Counted from the stretch's first letter, positions 41,016-50,417 are shown. The stretch is DNA of 64,000 nucleotides from Chloroflexi bacterium 44-23 (GCA_001899005.1 MKUW01000028.1:276022-340021); one strand, 5' to 3'. A program made the numbers and translations. The notes: generated by a model from the letters alone, not told the origin.

Positions 41016-42281
41016 TTAAGGTGTTAACAGGTTTTCTAATCCTTCAAATGAAGTCACCCAGGAAATACGCCTGACAAAATTTGCCAGATTTGGACTTTGT
41101 GAACGTAAACTGCGCACAGCGGCTCCAACCGGATCCTCTCCGGCTGCACCGCCGGGTGTGTCGGCATACGCGCCATAAAAAGCGAAGTAAGCCTGGTTCA
41201 ATCGCCGGATTCTATATCCGTTTTCCAAGAAAAAGAGCCGGCGAGTTTCCATGTAACTTTCTGCTTCTGTAATCTTCCCTTCCGAAAGTAGGGTATCAAC
41301 CGTTACCCTGGTTGTATGCATTTCCGCCTGGTAATTAAATTCGGCCGGTTCGATCACGGGCGGTGGAGTAGTTTTACCCTCAGGCTGTGATTTGATTTCA
41401 GGATTTGGCAGTAACCAGGGATAATTTTCTCTGATAACCACCTCACCAATTTCTTTACCGGCAATCGAAGCTGTCGTCTCATTGATTGTCCGTAACGCCG
41501 GCGTTTTGTCATACAATAAACCCAGTGGTCGGAAGGTCAAAAAATTATGCGTCCATTCATGTGAAACTACTTCGGCTAACCACGGTAAATTATCCGTCTC
41601 CATTACCATGGTCGGATAAACCCCAATTCCTCCAACAGGCACAACCAGCGCAGATACATTCAAAGCCTGTTCGACAGTCTTTTCCAGTTCGACGATTTGA
41701 TCAAGGGTCAGGTTGGGCAGTAAAGAAATATCCGCATCCTGTCGAATGACATTGCGTGGCGAAATGATTAGAGCGTAGGGCAGGGCAGTTGTATGGTACT
41801 GCACCGGCGGTAGCGGCTGACCCAGCGAGGTTAAACTGTTTTCTGACAAGGCTCGGGTGACCTGTGTCTGTAAAACTCCCTCGGCAAACAAACCAACATG
41901 GTCCATTTCAATTTTAACTGCCCGCTGGCGTTCAATTATTCGTTTAGCAGATATTTGAGGGTTTGTCTGTTGAGGGTCTGAATATATTTGGGTAACCTTA
42001 GAATTTAGCTGTTCACTTTCCTTCACCAGAGCCAGGTAACGATCAACCATTAACTGCTGCTGCGATTCACTCAGATAGCGCGCCTGACCTAAGGCTGATT
42101 GTGATAGTTTACGGAAGAGGGCATTCAGGGTCCAATTAACGTAATCAAACTCAATTTGACGTGTATAGACGCGAACTTTTTCCACAAATTGCTGTGAGGG
42201 CCTGCCACTGTTATTCATAATAGTAATCAGAATAACAATGATCAGAACCTGACGTGCTATTTGCTTAATTCGTTTCCACAT
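41016..42281 (-). CDS. Membrane-anchored HExxH protein, unknown (possible metallopeptidase)
   Basis: I do not recognise a family. This 421-residue protein has an N-terminal membrane anchor (about 8-24). A helical region (about 60-150) precedes a domain with VSHEWTHNFL, a classic HExxH zinc motif (residues about 241-245). Some 20 residues on is INETTASIAGKEIGE, where a Glu in NETTA is at gluzincin distance. The C-terminal half (about 295-421) is polar and ends in a short helical repeat. Motif and topology suggest an extracytoplasmic metallopeptidase, but only the zinc motif supports this. Confidence 0.7.
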   Translation of the reverse strand: MWKRIKQIARQVLIIVILITIMNNSGRPSQQFVEKVRVYTRQIEFDYVNWTLNALFRKLSQSALGQARYLSESQQQLMVDRYLALVKESEQLNSKVTQIYSDPQQTNPQISAKRIIERQRAVKIEMDHVGLFAEGVLQTQVTRALSENSLTSLGQPLPPVQYHTTALPYALIISPRNVIRQDADISLLPNLTLDQIVELEKTVEQALNVSALVVPVGGIGVYPTMVMETDNLPWLAEVVSHEWTHNFLTFRPLGLLYDKTPALRTINETTASIAGKEIGEVVIRENYPWLLPNPEIKSQPEGKTTPPPVIEPAEFNYQAEMHTTRVTVDTLLSEGKITEAESYMETRRLFFLENGYRIRRLNQAYFAFYGAYADTPGGAAGEDPVGAAVRSLRSQSPNLANFVRRISWVTSFEGLENLLTP

Positions 42282-42406
42282 AAGCTATACAATCCTTATA
42301 CAGCATAATCATACCTCCATAATGTTGATGATATCATTAAGGTGCAAATTAGGATCATCACCATTCGAGCGGGGTGGTCAAACCGTGAGCAATATACCAC
42401 TGTTTG

Positions 42407-42431
42407 TGAAACTTTTTTTGAATCTGTACGT
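42407..42431 (+). promoter_or_regulatory. Candidate ECF-type autoregulated promoter
   Basis: TGAAAC (42407-42412), a 16-bp spacer and CGTG (42429-42432) resemble the -35/-10 pairs used by ECF sigma factors. The pair lies 18 bp before the ECF sigma gene, as expected for autoregulation. There is no sigma-A-like -10 nearby. Confidence 0.5.
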
Positions 42432-42449
42432 GCTTTAAGGTAGAAAGAT

Positions 42450-43001
42450 ATGACTTTGTCACCACTGCAGGAAAGGGATTTGATATCGCGTGCACAAAGT
42501 GGTGACCAGTTCGCGTTTGAAGAAATTATAAAAATTTATTCTCCATTGTTGTACCCTGTCATTCGCCGTTTTACATCGGATAAATTGCAAATTGAAGCAG
42601 GAATGCAGGAAACTTTTTGGCGCGTTTGGCGCGCACTTGATCATTACAAATTTGACAAACCATTTTTACCTTATCTGGTAACCATTGCAGCCAATTATCA
42701 ACGTGATTTGTGGCGAAAAGAAAAGAAGACCGTCAACATTGATTTGCTGGAGCTCGATCTTCCGGATGAAAACCCTTTGCCGGTAGAGATAATTGAAAAT
42801 TCCGACCAATTGAAAGCACTCACGCAGGCAATCGAAACACTTCCTGAGCATTATCGATTGGTGATTGCTTTACATTATGATGCCGGTATGAGCTACGCTG
42901 AAATTGCTCAGTCGCTAGGTATACCTATTAATACAATCCGTACTCATCTGCGAAGAGCAAAAAACCAGATTAGAAAACTAATTGGAGAATTCGATGGATA
43001 A
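42450..43001 (+). CDS. ECF-subfamily RNA polymerase sigma factor
   Basis: This 183-residue protein has sigma-2 (about 12-85, FEEIIKIYSPLLYPVIRRF and an ETFWRVWRAL segment) and sigma-4 (about 125-180, ALHYDAGMSYAEIAQSLGIP with the HTH), joined by a short linker. It lacks regions 1.1 and 3. The gene opens a six-gene overlapping operon, and a putative autoregulated promoter lies upstream. It probably directs transcription of this operon in response to an envelope signal. Confidence 0.92.
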   Translation: MTLSPLQERDLISRAQSGDQFAFEEIIKIYSPLLYPVIRRFTSDKLQIEAGMQETFWRVWRALDHYKFDKPFLPYLVTIAANYQRDLWRKEKKTVNIDLLELDLPDENPLPVEIIENSDQLKALTQAIETLPEHYRLVIALHYDAGMSYAEIAQSLGIPINTIRTHLRRAKNQIRKLIGEFDG

Positions 43002-43404
43002 GCTCGATCATATGATGTTCAATTTGCCGGGGCAAACGATACCGGCAGGGTTGACAGAAAAATTGCAAAGCAACTTCAAGAAACGTTATCAAGCCAGACA
43101 ACGTGTGGTGGCTGTTCTTGCGATGAGTTCATTTTTCGGCGGGCTTTTTCTAATCGTGCCCGGCTTGAATCAACTTTATCAAATTGTCATCCGTCTGCAA
43201 AGTGGTTGGGAAACAATATCAGCCAGTCTGAATTGGATTGTAGCTGGAAATGTGCAATTCGATTCACTCTGGTATCTGGGCAATCTGCACGGGAATTGGC
43301 TCTCATCACTTGCCATGCCAACCTGGTTGGGACTGTTTTTACTGGGTTGTGGGGCAGCACTGGCTTTAAAATCCTGGCTGCCAACGATATTGAGGGAAGT
43401 ATGA
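42994..43404 (+). CDS. Membrane protein, candidate anti-sigma factor
   Basis: This 136-residue protein overlaps the sigma gene (ATGGATAA). It has a cytoplasmic N-terminal segment of about 35 residues and two or three membrane helices (about 38-60 and 100-125). It lacks the zinc HxxxCxxC anti-sigma motif, but position, size and topology suit a membrane-bound anti-sigma. A GGAGAA site precedes the ATG. The function is inferred from context. Confidence 0.6.
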   Translation: MDKLDHMMFNLPGQTIPAGLTEKLQSNFKKRYQARQRVVAVLAMSSFFGGLFLIVPGLNQLYQIVIRLQSGWETISASLNWIVAGNVQFDSLWYLGNLHGNWLSSLAMPTWLGLFLLGCGAALALKSWLPTILREV

Positions 43405-44063
43405 AAATTTTATGGAAGATTTTGACAGTATCAATATTTGCAATTGCTTTAATTATAATAACCAGTTCAGCAATTTTCCATTGGAGCCCTATCGATGGGC
43501 ATCCGACGATGGCTGAAATCCAGAATAGATTCCGGAATGAGAATCCACCCCAAATGCGTGAAATTCCGGCGATTGTGCGGTTGTCTGGTAGTTTTCTAAG
43601 CAGCCTTATCGCTGGGTTTCTTACGTTGTTTCTTCTTCCAGATCGAGTTGCTGTAATAACCAAAAAGATTAAGCAGAAAGGGATTCTTAAAATTCTTCTG
43701 GCTGGTATCTTAACCATTACGATATTTGTGACAATCGCTATGGCATCATCTCTTTCTTTGATCACATTCCCTTTGTTTTTCTTGCTGATGCTGGTACTAT
43801 TCCTGCTAGTCTGGCAGGGTTATGTGGCGCTTTCTTTGAGAGTTGGCGCGATCTTGCAGGAAAAAAGTAACTGGTTTTCCAATAGTCCTTTACTTGCTTT
43901 TGGAGTAGGCCATTTATTATTCTTCGCACTATTACAGGTGCCGCTACTTAACATTATTACAATATTCGTTCTATCCAGCCTGGGGGCAGGGGCTGTCATT
44001 GCCACCCGATTGGGCAGCAACCAACGCTGGAGTTTACAAGCTTTAAAGGAAGGTTCGGTATGA
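43401..44063 (+). CDS. Integral membrane protein, unknown
   Basis: This 220-residue protein has about five hydrophobic segments, including an N-terminal helix (5-25), TPs around 65-85, 105-130 and 130-150 and a C-terminal pair. It overlaps the previous and the next genes by 4 bp (ATGA). It may regulate the sigma factor or be part of the efflux system. No family was recognised. Confidence 0.6.
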   Translation: MKILWKILTVSIFAIALIIITSSAIFHWSPIDGHPTMAEIQNRFRNENPPQMREIPAIVRLSGSFLSSLIAGFLTLFLLPDRVAVITKKIKQKGILKILLAGILTITIFVTIAMASSLSLITFPLFFLLMLVLFLLVWQGYVALSLRVGAILQEKSNWFSNSPLLAFGVGHLLFFALLQVPLLNIITIFVLSSLGAGAVIATRLGSNQRWSLQALKEGSV

Positions 44064-45478
44064 AGAAAAAAATAATTATTGTTCTGGTAATCATTGCACT
44101 GGGAGTGGGTGGTTTTTTTGGGATCAAAGCTCTTAACCAGAACCGGGCTGCTGCTCGCGCATCAGAGTTTCAAACAATCGTCGTTAAACGCGGCAACCTG
44201 ACTGCCATTGTCGGAGCGACCGGTACAGTGCGTTCCAATCAAACCGCTTTGTTATCCTGGCAGACAACCGGCCGAATTAGTGACATCCCGGTGAAAATTG
44301 GAGATAAAGTCAATGCAGACCAAATCGTAGCATCACTGGCTAAAGGTTCACTTGCGCAGAACATCATTTTGGCAGAAGCCGATTTGGTCAGTGCCAAACG
44401 TACTCTCGACACTTTGCTTAATTCGCAGCTATCACAAGCACAGGCGCAGGCAACTCTGGCAAACGCCAAAGATGCTTTAGATAAAGCACAAAAAAAACGA
44501 GAATCAAAATCATATCAACGTGCTTCTGATCAGGTCATAGAAGAAGCATACGCCAATTACATAATTGCGAAGGACGACGCCAGCAAATGGGAACAACGTT
44601 ATGATACCGTTGACAACCGCCCCGAGGATGATCCTGTCCGGGCTGCAGCCCTGAGTGAATGGGCTGCCAGAAAACAAATTTTGGCACGTGCCGAAGCAAA
44701 TTATCGTTACTTGCTAACTGAGCCGGATTCAGAAGAAATTGCCATTGCTGATGGCAATCTGGCACTGGCACAGGCTCAATATGATGATGCGCTACGTGAG
44801 TGGAACCGTCTCAAAGACGGACCAGACCCCAGTGACGTCAAAGCAGCAGAAGCTCGCATTACGGCAATTGAAGCCACCATTGATTCTTCCAATCTACGCT
44901 CTCCTATTTCAGGAACTATAACAGAAATGCGTTCAAAAGAAGGCGATCAGGTTGCTCCTGGCACTGTTTCCTTCCGGGTGGATGACCTGACCAAACTGTT
45001 GGTTGATGTCCAGATCCCGGAAGTGGATATCAATTCCATTAAGAAAGGTATGCAAGCTCGCCTGACGTTTGATGGTATTCCGAATAAAGAGTATAAAGGC
45101 GTGGTAACCGAAGTGGCCAGTGTTGGCAACTCCTTAGCCGGTGTCGTTAGTTTCAGCGTATCAATAGAACTCTCCAACCCGGATGAAGCTGTACGATCTG
45201 GAATGACTGCAGCCGTTAATTTGGTTGTTAGTGAAATAGAAAATGTATTGGTGGTACCCAATCGAGCGGTGCGATTAAAGGATGGCCAGCGGGTTGTCTA
45301 TGTTTTACCAGCCGGCCAGATGGTGCCACAGGCAGTTAATGTAACCATTGGTGCCATTTCCGATCTTCAAAGTGAAGTCGTTGGCGGTCTCAAAGTTGGT
45401 GATATCGTGGTACTCAACCCACCGACTGATTTATTATCCGGTTCAAATCGTGGTATGGGTGGCGGACCCCCGTTTTAG
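44060..45478 (+). CDS. MacA/HlyD-type periplasmic adaptor of an ABC efflux system
   Basis: This 472-residue protein has an N-terminal membrane anchor (about 3-22), a biotinyl/lipoyl-like part (GATGTVRSNQTALLSWQTTGRI, DIPVKIGDKVN), a long coiled hairpin with Ala/Gln-rich helices (about 105-280), and a beta-barrel with VDLVVSEIENVLVVPNRAV. It bridges the ABC transporter to the outside. Because no outer-membrane partner is seen, it may act as a single-membrane extrusion adaptor. It overlaps its neighbour by 4 bp and precedes the ATPase by 9 bp. Confidence 0.9.
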   Translation: MKKKIIIVLVIIALGVGGFFGIKALNQNRAAARASEFQTIVVKRGNLTAIVGATGTVRSNQTALLSWQTTGRISDIPVKIGDKVNADQIVASLAKGSLAQNIILAEADLVSAKRTLDTLLNSQLSQAQAQATLANAKDALDKAQKKRESKSYQRASDQVIEEAYANYIIAKDDASKWEQRYDTVDNRPEDDPVRAAALSEWAARKQILARAEANYRYLLTEPDSEEIAIADGNLALAQAQYDDALREWNRLKDGPDPSDVKAAEARITAIEATIDSSNLRSPISGTITEMRSKEGDQVAPGTVSFRVDDLTKLLVDVQIPEVDINSIKKGMQARLTFDGIPNKEYKGVVTEVASVGNSLAGVVSFSVSIELSNPDEAVRSGMTAAVNLVVSEIENVLVVPNRAVRLKDGQRVVYVLPAGQMVPQAVNVTIGAISDLQSEVVGGLKVGDIVVLNPPTDLLSGSNRGMGGGPPF

Positions 45479-45487
45479 AGGTAAAAA

Positions 45488-46180
45488 ATGACTGATTGGG
45501 TTATTGAAACCCGTAATCTGAAGAAAATCTATCAGATGGGTGAAATTGAAGTAAGAGCATTGGATGGCATTGACCTTAAAATCGAACGCGGCTCGGTTGT
45601 ATCAATCATGGGGCCATCCGGGTCTGGCAAATCCACCTTAATGAATTTACTGGGTTGTCTTGATCGTCCCAGCGAGGGTGAATACTATCTGGACGGTATT
45701 CAGGTCGCTAAGATGAAAGATGATGAATTGGCTGAAGTCCGCAACCGAAAGGTTGGCTTTGTCTTTCAAAGCTTCAACCTGCTGCCACGTCAGACGGCCT
45801 TATCAAATGTAGAACTACCCATGCGTTATTCAGGCCATGCAACGCGCAGCCGGAAGGAACAGGCTGGTCTGGCATTGCGTGCTGTCGGCCTGGGAGACCG
45901 AATGACCCACAAGCCAACTGAACTATCCGGCGGCCAGCAACAGCGAGTGGCTATTGCCCGCGCTCTGGTCAATGATCCCGCCATTATCATGGCAGATGAA
46001 CCGACCGGTAACCTAGATTCCAAATCCGGCAGAGAAATTATGGAACTTATTCTCAACTTAAACAAAACCCGCGAGACCACCATCATCATTGTGACCCATG
46101 ATCTCCTTATCGCAGAACAGACACAAAGAATAATCAGCCTGATGGATGGAAAAGTGGTTTCAGAAGGGAATCCAGAATGA
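45488..46180 (+). CDS. MacB-type ABC efflux ATPase
   Basis: This 230-residue nucleotide-binding protein has Walker A GPSGSGKST, the LNLLPRQTALSNVELPM linker, signature LSGGQQQRVAIARAL, Walker B IIMADEPTGNLD and VTHD. The MacB/LolD pattern is clear. It pairs with the FtsX-like permease whose ATG overlaps its stop by 4 bp. Substrates of MacB-type systems include macrolides, peptides and siderophores; none is indicated here. Confidence 0.94.
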   Translation: MTDWVIETRNLKKIYQMGEIEVRALDGIDLKIERGSVVSIMGPSGSGKSTLMNLLGCLDRPSEGEYYLDGIQVAKMKDDELAEVRNRKVGFVFQSFNLLPRQTALSNVELPMRYSGHATRSRKEQAGLALRAVGLGDRMTHKPTELSGGQQQRVAIARALVNDPAIIMADEPTGNLDSKSGREIMELILNLNKTRETTIIIVTHDLLIAEQTQRIISLMDGKVVSEGNPE

Positions 46181-47403
46181 ATTTCGGACAGGCAATTATC
46201 GAAGCAATTGAATCTCTAAACGCCAATAAGACCCGCTCCGGGTTGACAATCCTCGGGATTGTCATAGGTGTCGCCGCAGTGATCGCCATGTTGGCCGTCG
46301 GGAATGGCGCCCAGAATACCATCACCGGTTCCATCAGCGGGCTGGGTTCAAATCTATTATTTGTATTCCGCGGAAATTTTGACGCAGAAGTACGTAACCC
46401 AAAACCGCTTACATTTGCAGATGCAGAGGCGATCGCAGACCCTTTCCAGGCCCCATCCGTGGCAATGGTTGCGCCTGTTATCGGTACGAACCTGGAAGTT
46501 TCCTTCAGCGGGGAGAAAAGTAACCCAACAGTAAATGGCGTCACACCATCATACCAACAAGTGCGCAACATCGATTTAATGGATGGTGAGTTCATCAACG
46601 AAGACCACGACCTCGGTCAGGCCTCTGTAGCTGTCATTGGCACAGATGTGGCGGACTCATTATTTGGCCATCGCGATGGTCTGTTGGGCGAAACTATACG
46701 GATTTCCGGGCAGCCTTTCCGCATCATCGGTGTACTGGCATCCAAAGGCGGGTCTGCCTTCGGTAGCGAAGATAATGTCGTCTTAATCCCGTTCAGCACC
46801 GCACAAAGTCGTTTAATTCGACGCAGTGGTGATCGTGTTGATTCCATCCTGGTGCAGGTTATCAGTGCGAATCAGGTATCTGAGGCAACCGAAGAAATCA
46901 GCCAGATTTTAAGATATCGGCACCGAACAGAATTAGGACTGGATGATTTTACTGTCTTCTCGCAGCAGGACTTTGTAGCTACAGCACAGACAATCACCAA
47001 CGTGCTGACCATCTTCCTGGGAGGTATTGCTGGAATCTCCTTACTGGTTGGCGGCATTGGTATTATGAATATCATGCTGGTATCCGTGACCGAACGCACC
47101 AAAGAAATTGGACTGCGTAAAGCACTGGGTGCCCGTCGTAAAGATATCTTAATTCAATTCCTGACAGAATCCTCGCTATTAAGCCTTTTTGGAGGGGTGC
47201 TTGGCATCGGCCTGGGCTGGTTGATTGCCTTCGCTGTCGGGAGAATCGCCGCAGCCAGCGGTACACAACTCATTCCGGCAGTTGGCCTGGACGCCATTCT
47301 ATTGGCGACAATTTTTTCCACGGCGGTTGGACTTTTCTTTGGAATTTACCCTGCCAACCGGGCAGCCGGCTTGCAGCCTGTCGAAGCACTGCGTCACGAG
47401 TAG
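46177..47403 (+). CDS. MacB-type ABC efflux permease
   Basis: This 408-residue protein has one N-terminal helix (about 20-42), a MacB periplasmic core domain (about 55-260, with TVNGVTPSYQQVRNIDLMDG and VAVIGTDVADSLFG) and three C-terminal helices of the FtsX type (LLVGGIGIMNIMLVSVTERTKEIGLRKALG). It completes the MacA-MacB pair of the ECF-linked operon. The terminal Glu in ALRHE is followed by the stop at 47401. Confidence 0.94.
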   Translation: MNFGQAIIEAIESLNANKTRSGLTILGIVIGVAAVIAMLAVGNGAQNTITGSISGLGSNLLFVFRGNFDAEVRNPKPLTFADAEAIADPFQAPSVAMVAPVIGTNLEVSFSGEKSNPTVNGVTPSYQQVRNIDLMDGEFINEDHDLGQASVAVIGTDVADSLFGHRDGLLGETIRISGQPFRIIGVLASKGGSAFGSEDNVVLIPFSTAQSRLIRRSGDRVDSILVQVISANQVSEATEEISQILRYRHRTELGLDDFTVFSQQDFVATAQTITNVLTIFLGGIAGISLLVGGIGIMNIMLVSVTERTKEIGLRKALGARRKDILIQFLTESSLLSLFGGVLGIGLGWLIAFAVGRIAAASGTQLIPAVGLDAILLATIFSTAVGLFFGIYPANRAAGLQPVEALRHE

Positions 47404-47486
47404 ATTAAGTATTTCTATTCTATTTTGGACTTTCGATGGAAAGCGCCTGGGCATTACCATGACCCACCCGGTTCGAAGCTCGCTAT

Positions 47487-47708
47487 CCGAATCGTTCCTA
47501 GCCGAGATTGAGGGACTTTCAGAGAAGCCTGTTGTTTCGGAAATATCTTTTTGATGACAACCCTCAAGCTCGGATTGGGACTAATAAAACTTGGTTAACC
47601 CGAATCGTTCCTAGCCGAGATTGAGGGACTTTCAGAGAAGCCTGTTGTTTCGGAAATATCTTTTTGATGACAACCCTCAAGCTCGGATTGGGACTTATAA
47701 AACTTGTC
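47487..47708 (+). repeat. Two tandem 113-bp units, each with an internal hairpin
   Basis: The unit starting CCGAATCGTTCCTAGCCGAG occurs at 47487-47599 and 47600-47708 with only a few differences near the end. A third partial start, CCGAATCCGAGCTAGG, follows at 47711. Each unit contains CCGAGATTGAGGG and CCCTCAAGCTCGG, a 13-bp stem with one mismatch and a loop of about 45 nt. It fills the gap between the MacAB operon and the photolyase promoter. Stem conservation suggests structured RNA or bidirectional termination. Confidence 0.85.
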
Positions 47709-47873
47709 ACCCGAATCCGAGCTAGGAAATCACGCATGGTTGGGTGTAGTTTTTCCACCAGGCTTTTGTTATCACCTTAAGCCAGGCTGCCAGATTATTA
47801 ATTGCAAGGAAATGTGGTCCGAATTTGTTGGCAGAAACAAATTCTTTTCAATTACCAGAATCCTGCTAAAAGA

Positions 47874-47902
47874 TTGTACAAACAGACATTGTTTTGTAGA
47901 AT
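47874..47902 (+). promoter_or_regulatory. Promoter of the photolyase gene (leaderless)
   Basis: TTGTAC (47874-47879), a 17-bp spacer and TAGAAT (47897-47902) end 6 nt before the ATG at 47909. No Shine-Dalgarno sequence is present. Confidence 0.6.
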
Positions 47903-47908
47903 GTAATC

Positions 47909-49288
47909 ATGAATACAGTTATTTGGTGGATTCGGCGAGATCTGCGCATTCAAAATAACCCAAGCCTCCAGGCCGCCATCAATACCGGACTGCCGGTCAT
48001 TCCTTTATTTATACTTGACCCGCACTTGTTGCAGAACCCCGCACCTGCCCGCCACAACTTTTTGTTTGCTGCGTTAATGCACCTGGATGAAAATATTCAA
48101 ATATTCAAGAACCATCTGGTTATTCGTGAAGGCAATCCAACCGAGGTAATACCGGAAATGGTACTTGCCTATAATGTGCAAGCTATTTTTGCGGAAGAAG
48201 ATTATTCGCCCTATGCCATTCAGCGCGATGCTCAAATTCAAAAAGAGCTGCCGCTATACCTGATCGTTGGGAATGTAATTCATCACCCGGAATTAGTCTT
48301 AAAATCCGATTCCAGCCCTTATCGTGTCTTCACTCCGTTCCGAAAAGCCTGGCAAGCTATCCCCAAATCCACATTCCAACCAATGCGGATCACTTCTATT
48401 TACTCACCCGTTGAAATGATCAGCTCTCTGCCTATCCCCCTAAGTAAAGCTGATCCATCCTTTCCAGCAACCGAGCAAGAAGCCCACAAACGGCTAAATC
48501 AATTTACACAAGATCCAATTTTCCATTACCAGCAAACCCGTGATCGCATTGACCTGGATGGCACTTCCACACTCTCACCCTATCTGCGCTTTGGCTTGCT
48601 ATCAATTAGTGAGGCTTTCCATTCTGCCCAGACTGCTTTGCAGTTAGCATCCACTCAAACAGAACAGCAAGGGGTTCAAACCTGGATCATGGAGCTCATT
48701 TGGCGTGAATTCTATCTGCACACGCTGTATCATTTTCCATTTGTCCTCAAAACGGCCTTCCAGCCAAAACGACGGGCGATCCTGTGGCGTAAATCGCTAA
48801 AAGATTTAGAAGCCTGGAAAAACGGCCAAACCGGATATCCAATTATAGATGCTTGCATGCGCCAGCTGAATGACTTGGGTTGGATGCATAATCGCGGGCG
48901 CATGATTGTCGCTTCTTTCCTGGTCAAAGACCTCTTGATCAACTGGCAGGAAGGAGAAGCCTGGTTCATGCATAGGCTCGTGGATGGGGACCCGGCTGCT
49001 AACAATGGTGGTTGGCAATGGTCGGCCGGGGTGGGTCTGGATGCTGCACCTTATTTCCGGATTTTTAATCCGGTATTACAGAGTAAAAAATTTGACCCTG
49101 GCGGAGATTTCATCCGGCGCTGGCTGCCGGAATTGAGCGGAGTTCCCCAAAATTTTATTCACGAACCCTGGCTGATGCCGGTTGAAGTCCAATCCCGAGT
49201 AAATTGCATCCTGGAGCGGGATTACCCTCTGCCAATTGTCGACCACCAGCTAGCCAAGAAACGTGTAATAGCAGCTTTCAAACAATAA
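47909..49288 (+). CDS. phrB: Deoxyribodipyrimidine photolyase (cryptochrome/photolyase family)
   Basis: This 459-residue light-driven DNA repair enzyme begins with WWIRRDLRIQNNPSLQAAI, the antenna-domain start. The FAD-binding C-terminal part has LIWREFYLHTLYHFP, GYPIIDACMRQL, WMHNRGRMIVASFLVKDLLINW and GGWQWSAGVGLDAAPYFRIFNP with the tryptophan chain. It repairs cyclobutane pyrimidine dimers using blue light. The presence of a photolyase, a CarH-like photoreceptor and an O2-dependent desaturase indicates exposure to light and some oxygen. Confidence 0.95.
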   Translation: MNTVIWWIRRDLRIQNNPSLQAAINTGLPVIPLFILDPHLLQNPAPARHNFLFAALMHLDENIQIFKNHLVIREGNPTEVIPEMVLAYNVQAIFAEEDYSPYAIQRDAQIQKELPLYLIVGNVIHHPELVLKSDSSPYRVFTPFRKAWQAIPKSTFQPMRITSIYSPVEMISSLPIPLSKADPSFPATEQEAHKRLNQFTQDPIFHYQQTRDRIDLDGTSTLSPYLRFGLLSISEAFHSAQTALQLASTQTEQQGVQTWIMELIWREFYLHTLYHFPFVLKTAFQPKRRAILWRKSLKDLEAWKNGQTGYPIIDACMRQLNDLGWMHNRGRMIVASFLVKDLLINWQEGEAWFMHRLVDGDPAANNGGWQWSAGVGLDAAPYFRIFNPVLQSKKFDPGGDFIRRWLPELSGVPQNFIHEPWLMPVEVQSRVNCILERDYPLPIVDHQLAKKRVIAAFKQ

Positions 49289-49329
49289 CTTCAATTCCTG
49301 ATCTTTAGTGTAAGAAGGATTAATCAAAA

Positions 49330-50316
49330 ATGATCAAAAATCAGTGGTACGTAATTTTAGAAAGCGGGCAAGTTAAACGCAGTAAACCGGTTGGTTTTAC
49401 CCGCATGGGCGAAAAAATGGTTGCGTGGCGATTAGAGGATGGCAAAGTCGTGGTTCAAAGCGATATCTGTCCTCATCGCGGCGCAGCGCTGCATCAGGGT
49501 GAAATTCATGCTGGTACGATCATGTGTCCCTTTCACGGTTTTGAATATAATTCCAGCGGCGCCTGCACTTGCATCCCCGCCAATGGCAAAAATTCAGTCC
49601 CTCCGAAAATCCTTCAGGTAAAAACGTATCCCAGCCAGGAACGGCATGGCTATATATTCGTTTGGTACGGTCAACTACAGGAGACATATCCACCCCTTCC
49701 GCTTTTCGAAGAACTGGAACAGGGGAATTTCATATTCGCCGATTATAACGAAAAATGGAATGTACATTATTCCCGGGCGATTGAAAATCAACTGGATGTT
49801 TTTCACCTTCCATTTCCACACAAAACTACCATTGGCCGTGGCAATCGCACCATGGCTGATGGTCCTATTGTAAAAATGGTTGGTGATGAGATGCAGATCT
49901 GGGTTTACAACCGCCTTGATGAGAACGGTACTGCAATGAAAGCTTCAGAATTACCCGAACCAAATCGCCCACCTTTCCTACACTTCATTTTCCCGCATCT
50001 CTGGCAAAATCATATCAGCCAAGATATGCGCATCACGGTTTATTTCACTCCGATTGATGATGAAAACACCATTATGTATACCCGCTATTACCAACGCTTT
50101 GTAAAAGTACCGTTGGCAGGTAAACTGATCGCATGGTTGACAAGTATCTTCAGTATCATTATTTTGCATCAGGACAAACGAGTGGTTGAAAAGCAACTAC
50201 CAATCAAATCGGATTTAAAAATGAATGAGAAGTTAATTCCAGCTGACCAACCTATCATCCTGTACCGGCGAGTGCGCAAACAACTTCAAGAAAAAGCACA
50301 AGAAATCACCAAATAG
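49330..50316 (+). CDS. Rieske-type ring-hydroxylating/O-demethylating oxygenase
   Basis: This 328-residue protein has a Rieske [2Fe-2S] domain with CPHRGAALHQGEI (Cys47, His49) and CPFHGFEYNSSGACT (Cys66, His69), and the mononuclear iron site ENQLDVFHLPFPH (about 155-167, with the bridging Asp and two His). The size fits the VanA/PaO-type single-component family. The substrate is unknown. It also needs O2 and a reductase, which is not adjacent. The ribosome site is AAGAAGGATT. Confidence 0.92.
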   Translation: MIKNQWYVILESGQVKRSKPVGFTRMGEKMVAWRLEDGKVVVQSDICPHRGAALHQGEIHAGTIMCPFHGFEYNSSGACTCIPANGKNSVPPKILQVKTYPSQERHGYIFVWYGQLQETYPPLPLFEELEQGNFIFADYNEKWNVHYSRAIENQLDVFHLPFPHKTTIGRGNRTMADGPIVKMVGDEMQIWVYNRLDENGTAMKASELPEPNRPPFLHFIFPHLWQNHISQDMRITVYFTPIDDENTIMYTRYYQRFVKVPLAGKLIAWLTSIFSIIILHQDKRVVEKQLPIKSDLKMNEKLIPADQPIILYRRVRKQLQEKAQEITK

Positions 50317-50417
50317 ACAAAATGTGTCAGACCTATTCATTAATCCGGCTTGATAAATGCTTTCATATTCCCCAACACGTTGATTATGCTGGGTAAATCT
50401 TAAAAAATAACCTCCCC

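Noticed and set aside
47487..47726. Integron attC array or CRISPR
   Set aside because: Units are long with self-complementary stems, no RYYYAAC/GTTRRRY core, no unique spacers of constant size and no integrase or cas gene.
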